Assembly: GCA_965227535.1 (NCBI GenBank)
Contig: OZ245761.1
Location: 1,736,001-1,800,000 of the forward strand
Origin: SZUA-430 sp965227535
GTDB taxonomy: Bacteria; Pseudomonadota; Alphaproteobacteria; Micropepsales; Micropepsaceae
Length of the DNA stretch: 64,000 bases
Reading direction: 5' to 3'
Shown: one piece after another, positions 8,288 through 16,948 of the stretch
Numbering within the stretch: position 1 is the stretch's first letter
How the letters are laid out: every line of letters begins with the position of its first letter
Program-made: the position numbers and the translations under genes
Notes under the pieces: generated by a model
Seen by the model: the letters and a program-made list of their open reading frames with translations, nothing else
Database searches by the model: none
What the model was told of the DNA's origin: nothing

Positions 8288-10234
8288 ATGACCGTGGGCT
8301 ATGCGCACCCGATGCTTCGGGCGGCGCTTCTATTCGTTGCATTGACGCTGGGTCTAGGCGCCGCGCGCGCCGAGACAACGGCGCCGGTGGTGGCGCCCGT
8401 CAAACACGATCTGACCGCGACCGATTTGGAGGCCTTCCTCGACGGCCTGGTGCCGCTGCAGATCGAGACCAACGACATCGCCGGCGCGACCATCGCGGTC
8501 GTGAAGGACGGCCAGGTCATCTTCGTCAAAGGCTACGGCTTTGCCGACGTCAAGGCGCGCACGCCGGTGACGCCCGACACGATGTTCCGCATCGGCTCGA
8601 TCACAAAGCTCTTCACCTGGACCAGCGTCATGCAGCTGGTGGAACAGGGAAAGCTCGACCTCGACGCCGACGTGAACACCTATCTCGATTTCAAAGTCCC
8701 CCACACCTTCGGCAAGCCCGTCACCCTGCGCCATCTGATGACGCACCGCGGCGGCTTCCAAGAAGTGATCAAGGGCTTAGGCGCGCAGAACACGGGCATC
8801 GTCGATCTCAAAACCTACGTCCGCGAAGTCCCCGACCAGATCTTCGAACCCGGCACCGTGCCCGCCTATTCCAACTACGGCACCGCACTCGCCGGCTACA
8901 TCGTCGAGCGCGTCTCGGGCGTACCCTTCGACACCTATCTCGAGGAACACATCTACGCGCCGCTCAACATGCTGCACACCTCGATCCGCCAGCCGCTGGA
9001 CAAGGAACGCGACGCCGACATGTCGACGGGCTACCGCCTCGCGTCGGCCGAGCCCGTGCCCTTCGAGATCGTCAACGGCTATCCGGCCGGCAGCCAGGCG
9101 TCGAGCGCATCGGACATCGCGAAGTTCATGCTCATGCATCTGAACGGCGGCAAACTCGACGACGCGCAAATCCTCAAGCGCGACACCGTCGTCATGATGC
9201 AAGACACGGTGACCAAGGTCGACCCGCGCCAGAACGGGATCGCGCTCGGCTTCTACGAACTCAGCCGCAACGGCATGCGCATCATCAGCCACGGCGGCGA
9301 CACCATCGCCTTCCACAGCGACATGCACCTGATCCCGACGGAGAACTTGGGCTTCTTCGTCTCGTACAACTCGACCGGCCGCGGCGACAGCACGCCACGC
9401 GGCAACCTCTGGCGCAAATTCCTCGACCGCTATTACCCGTACACGCCGCCCGCAATCGCAGGCAGCGCCGCGACCGGCCTCACCGCCGCCGAGGTCGCCG
9501 GCTCCTACCAAACCAGCCGTCGCTCCGACAATTCGCTCCTGAAAGCCTTCACCGAACTCTCTCAAGCGACGGTCAGCGCGCGCGACGACGGCACGATCGA
9601 GGTCAGCGTCATCACCGGCCCCAACGGCCAACCGCGCCGTTTCGAACCCCTCGGCGACGGCGTCTTCCGCGAAGTATACGGCCAAGACCGCCTGGTCTTC
9701 GTGCACGACGCATCGGGCCGCATTATCATGGCCCCGTGGTCGGCGGGCGTCGCGATCTATCAGCGCGTCGAACCCGCGCAAAGCTCGCTCTTCTATCTCA
9801 GCGCGCTCGGCATCCCGGCGCTGATCCTGTTCTTGAACCTCGTGCTCTGGCCCGTCGCCTCGCTCATCCGCTGGCGCTATTACACGGGCCTCGAGTGGCG
9901 CGCGCCCGCACACCTCTTGCGCGCCGGCACCATGGCCACATCCGCCGCGCTGCTCACCATGATCTTCGGCATCGCCGCCGTCTTCGTGCCGCGCCTCGAC
10001 AACCCCTGGACGCTCGACGGCACGCTCGACGGCAGCCTGCGCTTGTTCCAGTACATCGGCATCGCCGGCGCTGTCGCCACGATCATCCCGATCGTCAACG
10101 CCGCCCAGGCTTGGACGAATCCGCTGCGCGGCTTCCTCGGCCGCCTAAAGGAAACCGCGGTGGCGCTCAGCTGCCTGGCGCTCATCTGGTTCGCCTGGAC
10201 GATGAACCTGTACGATCTCAGCTTGCGCTTCTAG
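8288..10234 (+). CDS. Exported serine hydrolase, beta-lactamase (class C)-like, with C-terminal membrane segments
   Basis: 648 residues. A signal peptide or anchor (MLRAALLFVALTLGLGAARA) is followed by a beta-lactamase/penicillin-binding-type domain, about 45-390. The SxxK motif is SITK (Ser104/Lys107) in MFRIGSITKLFTWTSVMQLVEQGKLDLD, the second motif is YSNYG, and a third region ISHGGDTIAF stands where KTG/HxG lies. It fits the esterase/D-aminopeptidase branch (serine hydrolase, Pfam Beta-lactamase), not a clinical AmpC. After about residue 500 there are several hydrophobic segments (SSLFYLSALGIPALILFLNLVLWPVASLIRW, later AALLTMIFGIAAVF, IGIAGAVATIIPI, AVALSCLALIWFAWTM), so the enzyme domain is membrane-tethered. 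It converges with a 4-bp overlap on the nuclease gene. Confidence 0.88.
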   Translation: MTVGYAHPMLRAALLFVALTLGLGAARAETTAPVVAPVKHDLTATDLEAFLDGLVPLQIETNDIAGATIAVVKDGQVIFVKGYGFADVKARTPVTPDTMFRIGSITKLFTWTSVMQLVEQGKLDLDADVNTYLDFKVPHTFGKPVTLRHLMTHRGGFQEVIKGLGAQNTGIVDLKTYVREVPDQIFEPGTVPAYSNYGTALAGYIVERVSGVPFDTYLEEHIYAPLNMLHTSIRQPLDKERDADMSTGYRLASAEPVPFEIVNGYPAGSQASSASDIAKFMLMHLNGGKLDDAQILKRDTVVMMQDTVTKVDPRQNGIALGFYELSRNGMRIISHGGDTIAFHSDMHLIPTENLGFFVSYNSTGRGDSTPRGNLWRKFLDRYYPYTPPAIAGSAATGLTAAEVAGSYQTSRRSDNSLLKAFTELSQATVSARDDGTIEVSVITGPNGQPRRFEPLGDGVFREVYGQDRLVFVHDASGRIIMAPWSAGVAIYQRVEPAQSSLFYLSALGIPALILFLNLVLWPVASLIRWRYYTGLEWRAPAHLLRAGTMATSAALLTMIFGIAAVFVPRLDNPWTLDGTLDGSLRLFQYIGIAGAVATIIPIVNAAQAWTNPLRGFLGRLKETAVALSCLALIWFAWTMNLYDLSLRF

Positions 10235-11058
10235 GCGCTGTGCCGCAACGCCGTCGCCGCCGCGACGATGCGCGTCACGTCCCACAGCTCAAGCTTCAAC
10301 GCCTGCGCAAAGTCCCGCGCCTGCTCGCCGTCGTCTTGCGGCCCCACGATCGTCATCAGCACCGCGCGGTCGGCGCCGAAGAACGCTTTCGATCCCGCCA
10401 GCGCCCGCACCTGCGCCGCGCCGACCTTGTTGATCCACGGTTTGCACTGCGCGACGATCTTCTCTTGCGGCGCACAGAGCAGAACGTCGACGCCGTAGTC
10501 GTTCGCCGCGCGCGTCATCATCACCTGCCCCGTACGGAAATGCCCGGCCAGCAACTCCGCGCACTCGCGCTCGAACCCCGCTTCGTCCACGCCGCCGTCC
10601 CAGAACGCCGCGTCGCAACGCATCGCCCGCCACGCGTCGATCTCTTCAAACTCGACGCAAGCCAAGCGGAACGCCTCAAGCCGCAGCGCCGCCTGCTGAT
10701 ACCGCAGCAACGCTAGCCCCGTCCAAATCAGCGTCAATGCCGCCGCCACCACCGACGCAACGCCCGCGGCGATGACGGCCGTGCGCACCATCGGATCGGC
10801 GATCATCGTGTGCCCCGACAGATCGTCGGCGATCCCTGCCCCGCCCACGATGGGCAGCAGCACGGCAAGCGCGATCAACGACCCGCGCTGCAATCGCGCC
10901 ATCCGCGCGTGGCGCACATCGTCCACGTCGGCGGCGCTGAGTTTGAAACCGGCATGCGTCGGCCGCGGCCGCAACCAATTCAGCGTCAAAGACGCGGAAT
11001 GCGGGTCAATCAATCCGGAGGGCAACTGCTTGAAGCAGCTCCAAGCCTCCCCGTTCAT
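10231..11058 (-). CDS. Membrane-anchored restriction endonuclease-like (Mrr_cat) protein
   Basis: About 275 residues from ATG 11058, preceded by GGGGGG at good spacing. The N-terminal part is soluble, then two membrane helices follow (GSLIALAVLLPIVGGAGIADD and TAVIAAGVASVVAAALTLIWTGLALL). The C-terminal domain (about 150-270) has the PD-(D/E)xK nuclease pattern of the Mrr_cat/RE_cat family: a glutamate in FERECAELLA, then NDYGVDVLL and, after a beta turn, IVAQCKPW (GxD...QxK), followed by VGAAQVRALAGSK. That pattern normally marks Mg-dependent DNA cleavage; a membrane-tethered form is less usual. No methyltransferase or other restriction subunit is nearby, so a role in DNA uptake, defence or envelope biology is open. 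Confidence 0.75.
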   Translation of the reverse strand: MNGEAWSCFKQLPSGLIDPHSASLTLNWLRPRPTHAGFKLSAADVDDVRHARMARLQRGSLIALAVLLPIVGGAGIADDLSGHTMIADPMVRTAVIAAGVASVVAAALTLIWTGLALLRYQQAALRLEAFRLACVEFEEIDAWRAMRCDAAFWDGGVDEAGFERECAELLAGHFRTGQVMMTRAANDYGVDVLLCAPQEKIVAQCKPWINKVGAAQVRALAGSKAFFGADRAVLMTIVGPQDDGEQARDFAQALKLELWDVTRIVAAATALRHSA

Positions 11059-11264
11059 CGGTCCCCCCACGAAATCCGACGCAAGAGAGAGATTAAACGC
11101 CCACCTGGGAGTGCGGGAGAAGTAGCGTCAGGGGAACACGAAGCGCTATTCGCTATTTACCCAATGAAATCCGTCAAACAAGCAGTGGAACGCGCAACCG
11201 CGAGGAGAAACGCAGCAGGATCAAACAGTACAATCAGCGCCGGCTGCATCTTTTCGCACAAATC

Positions 11265-11792
11265 TCAGCACACCTCGGCCTCGGCGGTTTCCTCGATAAA
11301 CGCGATCAGACTGTCCCGCTCGCCACGCGCAATCCACCGCCCGATCCCGACCAGCCCGACGCCGAACACGAGCATCGCGATCGGCATCAGCGACGCGATC
11401 ACACCGTCCCCCGCGCCAAAATCTCCAGGCGATTGCATTAACGACGCAACAAACGTCGCCGCGCCAACCGCGACAATCGAAAGCCACAACAGCATGAACA
11501 TCGCCGCAGCCGGATGCATGCCCGTCCGCGCGACGATCCGCGACCCGCGCCCGCCGGCCTTCACCGTGCCGAACATGAAGGTCTGAAACGAATTGCGATA
11601 ACTGATCCGCATCCGCAAACGAAACCCGTCGGCACTCACCTTACCGACAACCGCCTTCCTCCCAAAAAACGCCCAATCACGATCCACAGCATCCCCCAAC
11701 CGCCGCACAACCTCAGCCACGCCAAGCTCGGTCTCAAACGTGACAGGCGCCCGCGCCAACGCGTCGTTCCAAATCGCGCCTAGCGAAGTCAT
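11265..11792 (-). CDS. Membrane protein of unknown function
   Basis: 175 residues. The N-terminal 90 residues are soluble and beta-rich (FETELGVAEVVRRLGDAVDRDWAFFGRKAVVGKVSADGFRLRMRISYRNSF). Two membrane helices follow (AAAMFMLLWLSIVAVGAATFVASL and VIASLMPIAMLVFGVGLVGIGRWIA), then a short acidic tail ending in Cys. The layout resembles small alphaproteobacterial proteins that have a PH-like domain plus helices, but I do not recognise the family. It lies about 200 bp downstream of the nuclease gene's start on the same strand, with no clear operon link. The stretch 11059-11264 shows nothing else I can name. Confidence 0.6.
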   Translation of the reverse strand: MTSLGAIWNDALARAPVTFETELGVAEVVRRLGDAVDRDWAFFGRKAVVGKVSADGFRLRMRISYRNSFQTFMFGTVKAGGRGSRIVARTGMHPAAAMFMLLWLSIVAVGAATFVASLMQSPGDFGAGDGVIASLMPIAMLVFGVGLVGIGRWIARGERDSLIAFIEETAEAEVC

Positions 11793-11811
11793 GCGCGCGC
11801 GAGCTTTCTGA

Positions 11812-11955
11812 TCAGTCCCAAATCCATTTCCCCGGCCTTCCCCCAGCCTTCCGCGCCGGGTGGAATTTGTCGTGGACGCCGAACGCCTCGCGCGTCAACG
11901 CCGTCGCCCGCGAATGCCCCAGCGTCAACACTGGCGCGCGGTTGAACTTCACCAT
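11812..11955 (-). CDS. Short ORF, possibly a shortened relic of a KFxRAPVLTL-type small protein
   Basis: 47 codons from ATG 11955. The start MVKFNRAPVLTL matches, from memory, the N-terminus of a small alphaproteobacterial protein family in which VLTLWAAVVAERLGF... continues. Here VLTL runs straight into GHSRATALTREAF, as if about ten residues had been lost, and the tail (DKFHPARKAGGRPGKWIWD) is short. It sits between two minus-strand genes. It could be a real micro-protein or a decayed copy; I cannot verify the family without a search. Confidence 0.35.
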   Translation of the reverse strand: MVKFNRAPVLTLGHSRATALTREAFGVHDKFHPARKAGGRPGKWIWD

Positions 11956-11957
11956 GC

Positions 11958-12311
11958 TCACGGATAGCGCGACACAGGCGGCCGCGGCCGGCGCTGCGAC
12001 GGAATCCGCCCGGTGATCTTGCAACTGCCGCCCAGCCCTGTCCCCTTGATGCAGCAACCCCAATCCGCCCCGCGGCAGTAGAGCGTGTAGTCGGTCGGCG
12101 CATTCGACGCGCGCGGCAGATACTTCAAACACTCGCGCCCCTCCGGCGTCTGCAAAATCGCAAACACAGAATTCTCGCCGCACCCGTTCAGGATCGGCGA
12201 TTGCCGCTCGAACGGATCGAACGGCTGCGCCTGAGACGGCCCGACGACCGGCGCCGACTGAAACAGCAGCAAAATGACAAGCAACGTGATCGGCATGGCG
12301 AGGTGTCGCAT
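11958..12311 (-). CDS. Small cysteine-rich exported protein
   Basis: 117 residues from ATG 12311, with GGAG eight bases upstream. A signal peptide (MPITLLVILLLFQSAPVVGPSQA) precedes a mature domain of about 85 residues with six cysteines (NGCGENS, GRECLKYL, LYCRGADWGCCIKGTGLGGSCKITGR), which suggests a disulfide-bonded periplasmic or secreted fold. The tail is Arg/Pro-rich. No family is recognised. The much longer open frame that continues upstream to 12959 is out of character (arginine-rich, no signal) and overlaps the DUF6064 gene, so I use the internal start. Confidence 0.6.
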   Translation of the reverse strand: MRHLAMPITLLVILLLFQSAPVVGPSQAQPFDPFERQSPILNGCGENSVFAILQTPEGRECLKYLPRASNAPTDYTLYCRGADWGCCIKGTGLGGSCKITGRIPSQRRPRPPVSRYP

Positions 12312-12350
12312 CGGCGCGTCTCCTTTTTCGCACGCCCACCATAGCGCAAA

Positions 12351-12386
12351 ACGAAACCGGGCGGCACAGAGCGCCGCCCGTTTCGT
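12351..12386 (-). terminator. Hairpin terminator after the TetR-DUF6064 pair
   Basis: ACGAAACCGGGCGGC pairs with GCCGCCCGTTTCGT with one bulged base and a short loop. On the minus strand it follows the stop of the DUF6064 gene by 2 bp and is followed by CGTTTTGCGC, a weak U tract. Confidence 0.6.
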
Positions 12387-12388
12387 CG

Positions 12389-13027
12389 TCACGCCAAGGA
12401 GCGTGGCCAGCGGCGGACCAGGTAAAGCGCCGCGCTGAGCGGCAACGCCCAATCCTGAATGACGCCAAGCAGAATCGCTGCGCTGCCGCCGATGACGCAC
12501 CAAAGCAGCGGCACGGCGACAACGGCCCACGGCGCGCGCCGTCCATAAAGCAACAGCACGCCGAACGTGAAGATGGTCACCGGACAAGGCGTCACGCCGA
12601 AAGCAGGTGCTGCCGGATAGACATGCCCCGTCCACCAACCGATCAGCGGATAGACAATCAGCGCATAGGCGCAAAGCCCGAGGCCGAGCGCCACATCCGT
12701 TGGCGGCGCGGTTGCGAATACGTCGCGCCGGACCGTGCCGGCGAGGAGCAGCATTGCCGCTTCGATCACGAACAGCAGGCCAAACGCAAACGCTGCGGGA
12801 TTGATCGCGGCGAAATAGGTCATGTGATACGCGACGCCGGTCCATGCCCACATCGCGGCCAGCACCGCAAGGACGGCTCGTGCAGCTGTTGTCGATCGCG
12901 CAAAGGCGAGCGCTATCGCGCCGATCCCAAGGGGATACGCCACCGTCTGCGCCGGCCAAATCGCCTGATTATAGGCCGCGAACGTGGCAAAGAACTGCTC
13001 CGCCGTAAACGGAAGGAAGCCGCTCAC
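12389..13027 (-). CDS. DUF6064-like polytopic membrane protein
   Basis: 212 residues starting at GTG 13027 (VSGFLPFTAEQFFATFAAYNQAIWPAQ), whose start overlaps the stop of the TetR gene by 4 bp (GTGA). The opening LPFTxEQFFxxFxxYNxxIWPAQ is the hallmark I associate with DUF6064. About six hydrophobic segments follow (GIGAIALAFA, AVLAVLAAMWAWTGVAYHMTYFAAINPAAFAFGLLFVIEAAMLLLAG, VALGLGLCAYALIVYPLIGWW, TIFTFGVLLLYG, VVAVPLLWCVIGGSAAILLGV). It is an inner membrane protein of unknown function, co-transcribed with and probably controlled by the TetR regulator. Confidence 0.8.
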   Translation of the reverse strand: MSGFLPFTAEQFFATFAAYNQAIWPAQTVAYPLGIGAIALAFARSTTAARAVLAVLAAMWAWTGVAYHMTYFAAINPAAFAFGLLFVIEAAMLLLAGTVRRDVFATAPPTDVALGLGLCAYALIVYPLIGWWTGHVYPAAPAFGVTPCPVTIFTFGVLLLYGRRAPWAVVAVPLLWCVIGGSAAILLGVIQDWALPLSAALYLVRRWPRSLA

Positions 13028-13611
13028 GCGCCAAGTACCCGCCGCGCCACGCCCTCGTAGATGTCCGCCACGTGCGAAGCGCTCTGACGCAACCCCGCCT
13101 CGATCCACCAGCGCATCAAACCGGCGAACGCACTTGCCAGCACGACCGCCGTCTCCTGCCGCCGCACTTGCGGCCACGCCGGATAGCGCCGCCGCAAATT
13201 CGCCTCCGCAATCGCGCGCAGCTTGTCCTCGCGCGCCGCTTGCGTGCGTGCGAATTGCCCCGACGCCGCCAGCGACAGTGCAAACGCGCGCGCCTCTTCC
13301 ACGTGGCGAAACACTTCGCGCGCCGGCAACATCGTGTCGTATCCGCTGCGCGTCTCGCGCGCCCGCGCGTCGAACATCGCCACCATCCCGGCAAATGAGG
13401 TGATCAGAAAATCGTCCTTGTCGGCGTAGTGCTTGTAGAACGTCGACCGCCCCACGCCGGCAGCCGCAACAAGCTTGCGCACGTCAAGCCGGTCCGCCCC
13501 CACGCGTGGCGACAGCGTCATCAACGCCTCCGCCAGCGCCCACCGCGTGCGACGAGCGCGCGCGTCAACGCTCGAAGGCCTGACCCGCCGCTTGCCTGAT
13601 TTCGTGGACAC
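13024..13611 (-). CDS. TetR/AcrR family transcriptional regulator
   Basis: About 195 residues. The N-terminal helix-turn-helix (residues about 20-65) has the TetR recognition pattern GADRLDVRKLVAAAGVGRSTFYKHYADKDDFLITSF. The C-terminal all-helical part is the ligand/dimer domain. Start choices are TTG 13632, GTG 13614 and GTG 13611. I prefer the last because AGGTGGGGG lies just before it, but the exact start is uncertain. It is translationally coupled to the downstream DUF6064 membrane protein, its likely target, and divergent from the membrane gene at 13701. Confidence 0.88.
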   Translation of the reverse strand: MSTKSGKRRVRPSSVDARARRTRWALAEALMTLSPRVGADRLDVRKLVAAAGVGRSTFYKHYADKDDFLITSFAGMVAMFDARARETRSGYDTMLPAREVFRHVEEARAFALSLAASGQFARTQAAREDKLRAIAEANLRRRYPAWPQVRRQETAVVLASAFAGLMRWWIEAGLRQSASHVADIYEGVARRVLGA

Positions 13612-13700
13612 CACGCCCCCACCTGTCTCCAAACGCCGTGCACGCCGCTGACGCCGCAGGAAAACACTCTATCACACACGCACAAACCACGGAGCCTCAC

Positions 13701-14303
13701 ATGACGAACGAACGTGCCGGCGCCATCGCGCTGATCGCAGGAACGCTGGCGATGATCGGCGTGATGGCGCATCACCCCGAAGGCATTCATCAGGGCCCGG
13801 GCCAGGCGGCGACGCTCCAACTCGCCCTCATCGTCCATGCGGTCGCCATCGCAGCGACGCCGATGATGACGTTCGGCATGTTCGCCGTCGCGCGCTATCT
13901 GGGCAGCCCGCCCGCCGCAATCTTCGCGTTCGTCTGTTATGCCTTCGGCGCCATCGCTGTCATGCTCGCCGCATCGATGAGCGGCCTCGTCGCCACACGC
14001 CTAATCGATTCACAAGCAAGCCACGATCTCTTGCGCTTCGGTTGGTACATGAACCAAGCCTTCGCCAACATCCACGTCGGCATGTTCTCCGGCGCCCTCA
14101 TCTTCTACGCTCTCGCATGGTCATCGAAGGGCGTCATGTCGATGGTGGTGCAGATCACAGGCTTCCTCGTCGGCCTTGGGGTTCTCGCGTGGCTTGTGTC
14201 GGGCACCCTCACGCTCAACGTCCACGGCATGGGTGCGGTCGTTCTTGCGCAAGGCATCTGGTTCGTCCTCGCCGCGGTGGCCATGCTGATTCAACCGCGC
14301 TAA
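13701..14303 (+). CDS. Six-helix membrane protein of unknown function
   Basis: 200 residues from ATG 13701 (MTNERAGAIALIAGTLAMIGVMAHHPEG), with GGAG six bases upstream; the frame is open earlier but without a ribosome site. Hydrophobic segments occur at about 7-25, 45-65, 70-95, 120-145, 150-170 and 180-198. The HHPEG motif near the N-terminus is notable. Many TetR-linked membrane proteins of this size look similar. It is divergent from the TetR gene (13611), so it may share regulation. Function unknown. Confidence 0.7.
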   Translation: MTNERAGAIALIAGTLAMIGVMAHHPEGIHQGPGQAATLQLALIVHAVAIAATPMMTFGMFAVARYLGSPPAAIFAFVCYAFGAIAVMLAASMSGLVATRLIDSQASHDLLRFGWYMNQAFANIHVGMFSGALIFYALAWSSKGVMSMVVQITGFLVGLGVLAWLVSGTLTLNVHGMGAVVLAQGIWFVLAAVAMLIQPR

Positions 14304-14325
14304 TTTGGCCGCGACGGGGGGAACG

Positions 14326-15033
14326 ATGAAGCGGACGGACTTCGGTCTCATAGAAGCGATCTTGGTGCTCTTTGCGCACTACACGATCGTCATCTGGGCA
14401 AACGCGGCAGCGGCGGCGTGGGACGTCACGCTGCCCAGCCTTCCGCTCTTCAAGCAGAACTACCTCTTCTTCGCCCTCACCCTGGCGCTTCTCTTGTGGC
14501 TTAAGCTGCGCGGCGACACATGGGAAAGCATCGGCCTCAAAGACCTACGCCCGCGCCACGTTGCGATGGGTGTGGGCCTCTTCGTCGCCGTCGTCGTGTA
14601 CAGCGCAATCGCGCAACAGGCGCTCGATCAATTGATCCGCGACCTCACCGGTGCGGGCGCCAACAAAGCCGCCGCCGTGTTCAAGGACGTCGAAGGCAAC
14701 ACGACGCTCTTCCTGTTCCTCTTGCCCATCACCTGGCTCTTCGCCGGCTTCGGTGAGGAGGTTTTCTACCGCGGCTACCTGATGACCCGCTTCGCGCAGT
14801 TCATGGGCGAAACCCGCACCGCCTGGATCGCGGCGCTCGTCGTGCAAGCCGCCCTCTTCGGCGCCGCGCATTGGTATCAGGGCTTAACCGGCATCGTCGG
14901 CACCGCCGTCATCGGCCTCTTCATGGGCGGCGCGACGCTAATCTGGGGACGCAATCTCTGGCCCGCGATCATCGCCCACGCCCTCATCGACACGCTGGGA
15001 TTCACGCTGCTCTACCTGGGCCTGTACGGATAA
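14326..15033 (+). CDS. CPBP family intramembrane metalloprotease (Abi/CAAX-type)
   Basis: 235 residues from ATG 14326, preceded by GGGGGAACG. Eight or so hydrophobic segments occur. The CPBP/ABI catalytic motifs are complete: GFGEEVFYRGYLMTRF (EExxxR), AALFGAAHWYQG (FxxxH) and IIAHALIDTLGF (HxxxD). These residues form the glutamate/histidine metal site of Rce1-like proteases. In bacteria the roles vary (bacteriocin immunity, regulation, prenyl-protein processing) and none can be assigned here. It ends just before a bidirectional terminator. Confidence 0.9.
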   Translation: MKRTDFGLIEAILVLFAHYTIVIWANAAAAAWDVTLPSLPLFKQNYLFFALTLALLLWLKLRGDTWESIGLKDLRPRHVAMGVGLFVAVVVYSAIAQQALDQLIRDLTGAGANKAAAVFKDVEGNTTLFLFLLPITWLFAGFGEEVFYRGYLMTRFAQFMGETRTAWIAALVVQAALFGAAHWYQGLTGIVGTAVIGLFMGGATLIWGRNLWPAIIAHALIDTLGFTLLYLGLYG

Positions 15034-15034
15034 A

Positions 15035-15062
15035 AAACGGGCGGCACATCGGCCGCCCGTTT
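15035..15062. terminator. Bidirectional intrinsic terminator
   Basis: AAACGGGCGGC and GCCGCCCGTTT form an 11-bp perfect stem with a 6-base loop. An A run precedes and a T run follows, so it can stop transcription from the CPBP gene (plus) and from the OmpA-type gene (minus), which converge here. Confidence 0.85.
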
Positions 15063-15083
15063 CAGTCAATTCAAACGCAGCGA

Positions 15084-16147
15084 CTATTCGATGTCGATCG
15101 TCGAACGGCGGTTCTGCGGTTCTTTCACGCCGTCGGCGGTCTGAACCATCAGTTCGCTTTCGCCGCGGCCGCTGGCGCTGATCTGATTTTCGCCGATGCC
15201 TTTGTCGATCAAGTTGTTCTTGGTCGCATTGGCGCGGCAATCGGACAGACGCTGGTTATAGGCGGCCGAACCCGACGTATCCGTATGGCCCACGATCTTC
15301 AGCGAAGCCGAACCCGTGCTCTTCGCCGTCGACGCCGCTTCGCTCAACACGCGATCGGCTTCGGCGGTGATGTTGCACTTGTTGTAGCCGAAGAAGATGA
15401 TGAACTGCTTCGTCTCAGTCGGCTGCTTCGGCTCGTCCGGCGGCACGATGACCGGCGGCGGCAAGAAGAAGTAACGGAAACCGATGGTCGCCGTGTGCTT
15501 CTGGATATTGTCGAAGCCCTGGCAGCAGAAGTGATCGTCCGGCGCCACGAACGTGAACTCCGGATCCGGCACGACGAAGTAGCGATAGCGCAGGAACACC
15601 TGCGAACGCTCGCCCACCGCGTAGTTCAACCCGACGATGCCCTGATAAGCGAAGTTCCAGGATTCGTCGCTGCCCCAACGCTTGTCTTCGAAGTCGGCGT
15701 GGTCGAAACCGGCGCCGGCGCCGAGCGACAGCGACAGCTTCTCGCTGAGCGGGTGTTCATACAGAACGTTCGCCATCAGCGAAAATTCCTTCAGCTCGCC
15801 GCCCGGCGTCGTCACCGTCGTGGTCGAAGAGAAGGACGTGCCTTCGATTTCGACACGGTCGGCGTTGTTCTTGCGATAGCCGCCTTCCAATTCGACGCGC
15901 CAGTTCTCTGTCACGCCGTAACCGACGGTGGCCAGGAACGCCCAGCCCGCGTCATAGTCGAAGTTGATGAAGTGCGTATGGATCGTCGTCGACGGAAGCC
16001 CGGTGCCGACCATTTGGTGATCGTGTCGTTGACCCAGTTGGCGCCGGCTTCGATGCCCACATACCAACCCTTCAGTCCCTCGGCTTGCGCCGGACTACAC
16101 AGCGCCAACGCGGCCGCCGTGCTCAATAGTAAGGTAGTTCTCTTCAT
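15084..16147 (-). pseudogene. OmpA-type outer membrane protein gene with a one-base frameshift
   Basis: The start (ATG 16147) gives a signal peptide MKRTTLLLSTAAALALCSPAQA and GWYVGIEAGANWVNDTITK. The frame then breaks near 16014-16020. The rest is read in another frame: beta-barrel STTIHTHFINFDYDAGWAFLATVGYGVTENWRVELEGGYR..., then a proline hinge (PPPVIVPPDEPKQP), then an OmpA peptidoglycan-binding domain (KIVGHTDTSGSAAYNQRLSDCRA, ISASGRGES, GVKEPQNRR). One added A in ACCAAATGG would join the frames. The beta-barrel protein at 62576 has the same order (GGNWLQDTEFDF...FDNAAESDNGWAVLATVGFG), showing what the intact junction looks like. If the lesion is real, no signal peptide reaches the porin domain and the gene is dead. 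If it is an assembly error, it is an ordinary OmpA-like porin. Confidence 0.85.
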
Positions 16148-16281
16148 GCATTGCCCTCCCGCTCCCGGGCGCAAAAGGCAGTCCGGGCGTTCGCGGGTAG
16201 CGTAGACACGCTCACAGTAAACGCTGCGTTAACGCTGTCGGCCGCGCACGCGCAAGGATGTCGGGCGTGTCTGGAATGTCG

Positions 16282-16878
16282 CTATGAAACCGTCGTCGCG
16301 CAGCGCGCTTCGATCTCTGTTTTCAGACGCGCCGCAATGTCGCGCATGCCGCCGTCGGCGTTGTCGATCGCGTGATAGAACGCGACGACCATTAATATGT
16401 CCGGCGTTTCGCCGTCGCTGGCCAGCGGCGCGTAAAGCGACTCCGCGACATACCAGCGCCGCCCCGCGAACTCGACGCGTCCGGCGGCCCGCCTCAACTT
16501 GCGCCCGTCGACCGCCGGCATCCACTGCGCGAGCCATTTGCCGGCGAAGTGCGGCGGAACCACCTCGTCGATGAAGCGCCCGGTGACCGGCGCAACCAGC
16601 TCGTCCAGCACGCTGCCCATCATACGAACGCGAAAGCGCAACTGTTCGCCGCCGCGCACGATGTCCATGAAAGTCAGGTTCGGCAGCGCAAACTTCAGAT
16701 CGCGAATGGTGAGATCCGTGCGCGCCGGCATGGTGCGCGAACCACGCTTGGCCTCCCACAACGCCGCCGCGCGCGTCAGTTGCGGCGTCTCGAAATCGAG
16801 CTCGTAGGTCCCGAACCACGGCGCACCGTGCGAACCGGCGACTCGCGTTTCGGCGAAATCGTAAGGCGCTGAGATCAT
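16282..16878 (-). CDS. PAS_5-type PAS domain protein
   Basis: 198 residues and no membrane segment. The middle part has the features of the alphaproteobacterial PAS_5 (DUF1488-era) family: LTIRDLKFALPNLTFMDIVRGGEQLRFRVRMMGSVLDELVAPVTGRFIDEVVPPHF, with strand-rich RWYVAESLYAPLASDGETPDILMVVAFYH following. No effector domain (kinase, GGDEF, HTH) is attached, so it is probably a stand-alone cytosolic sensor whose partner is unknown. It is monocistronic and lies upstream of the OmpA-type gene on the same strand, with a separate 134-bp gap. Confidence 0.78.
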   Translation of the reverse strand: MISAPYDFAETRVAGSHGAPWFGTYELDFETPQLTRAAALWEAKRGSRTMPARTDLTIRDLKFALPNLTFMDIVRGGEQLRFRVRMMGSVLDELVAPVTGRFIDEVVPPHFAGKWLAQWMPAVDGRKLRRAAGRVEFAGRRWYVAESLYAPLASDGETPDILMVVAFYHAIDNADGGMRDIAARLKTEIEARCATTVS

Positions 16879-16948
16879 GCGGGAACTAAACCACGCGCAC
16901 GCTAAACGCCTCCTTAACGATTAGAGTCCCGATCCGGGACGCAAAGCG

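Noticed and set aside
8182..10716. Long open frame (about 840 codons) on the plus strand in a different frame from the serine hydrolase
   Set aside because: It runs across the hydrolase and nuclease genes, is arginine/histidine-rich without recognisable motifs, and is an artefact of high GC content.
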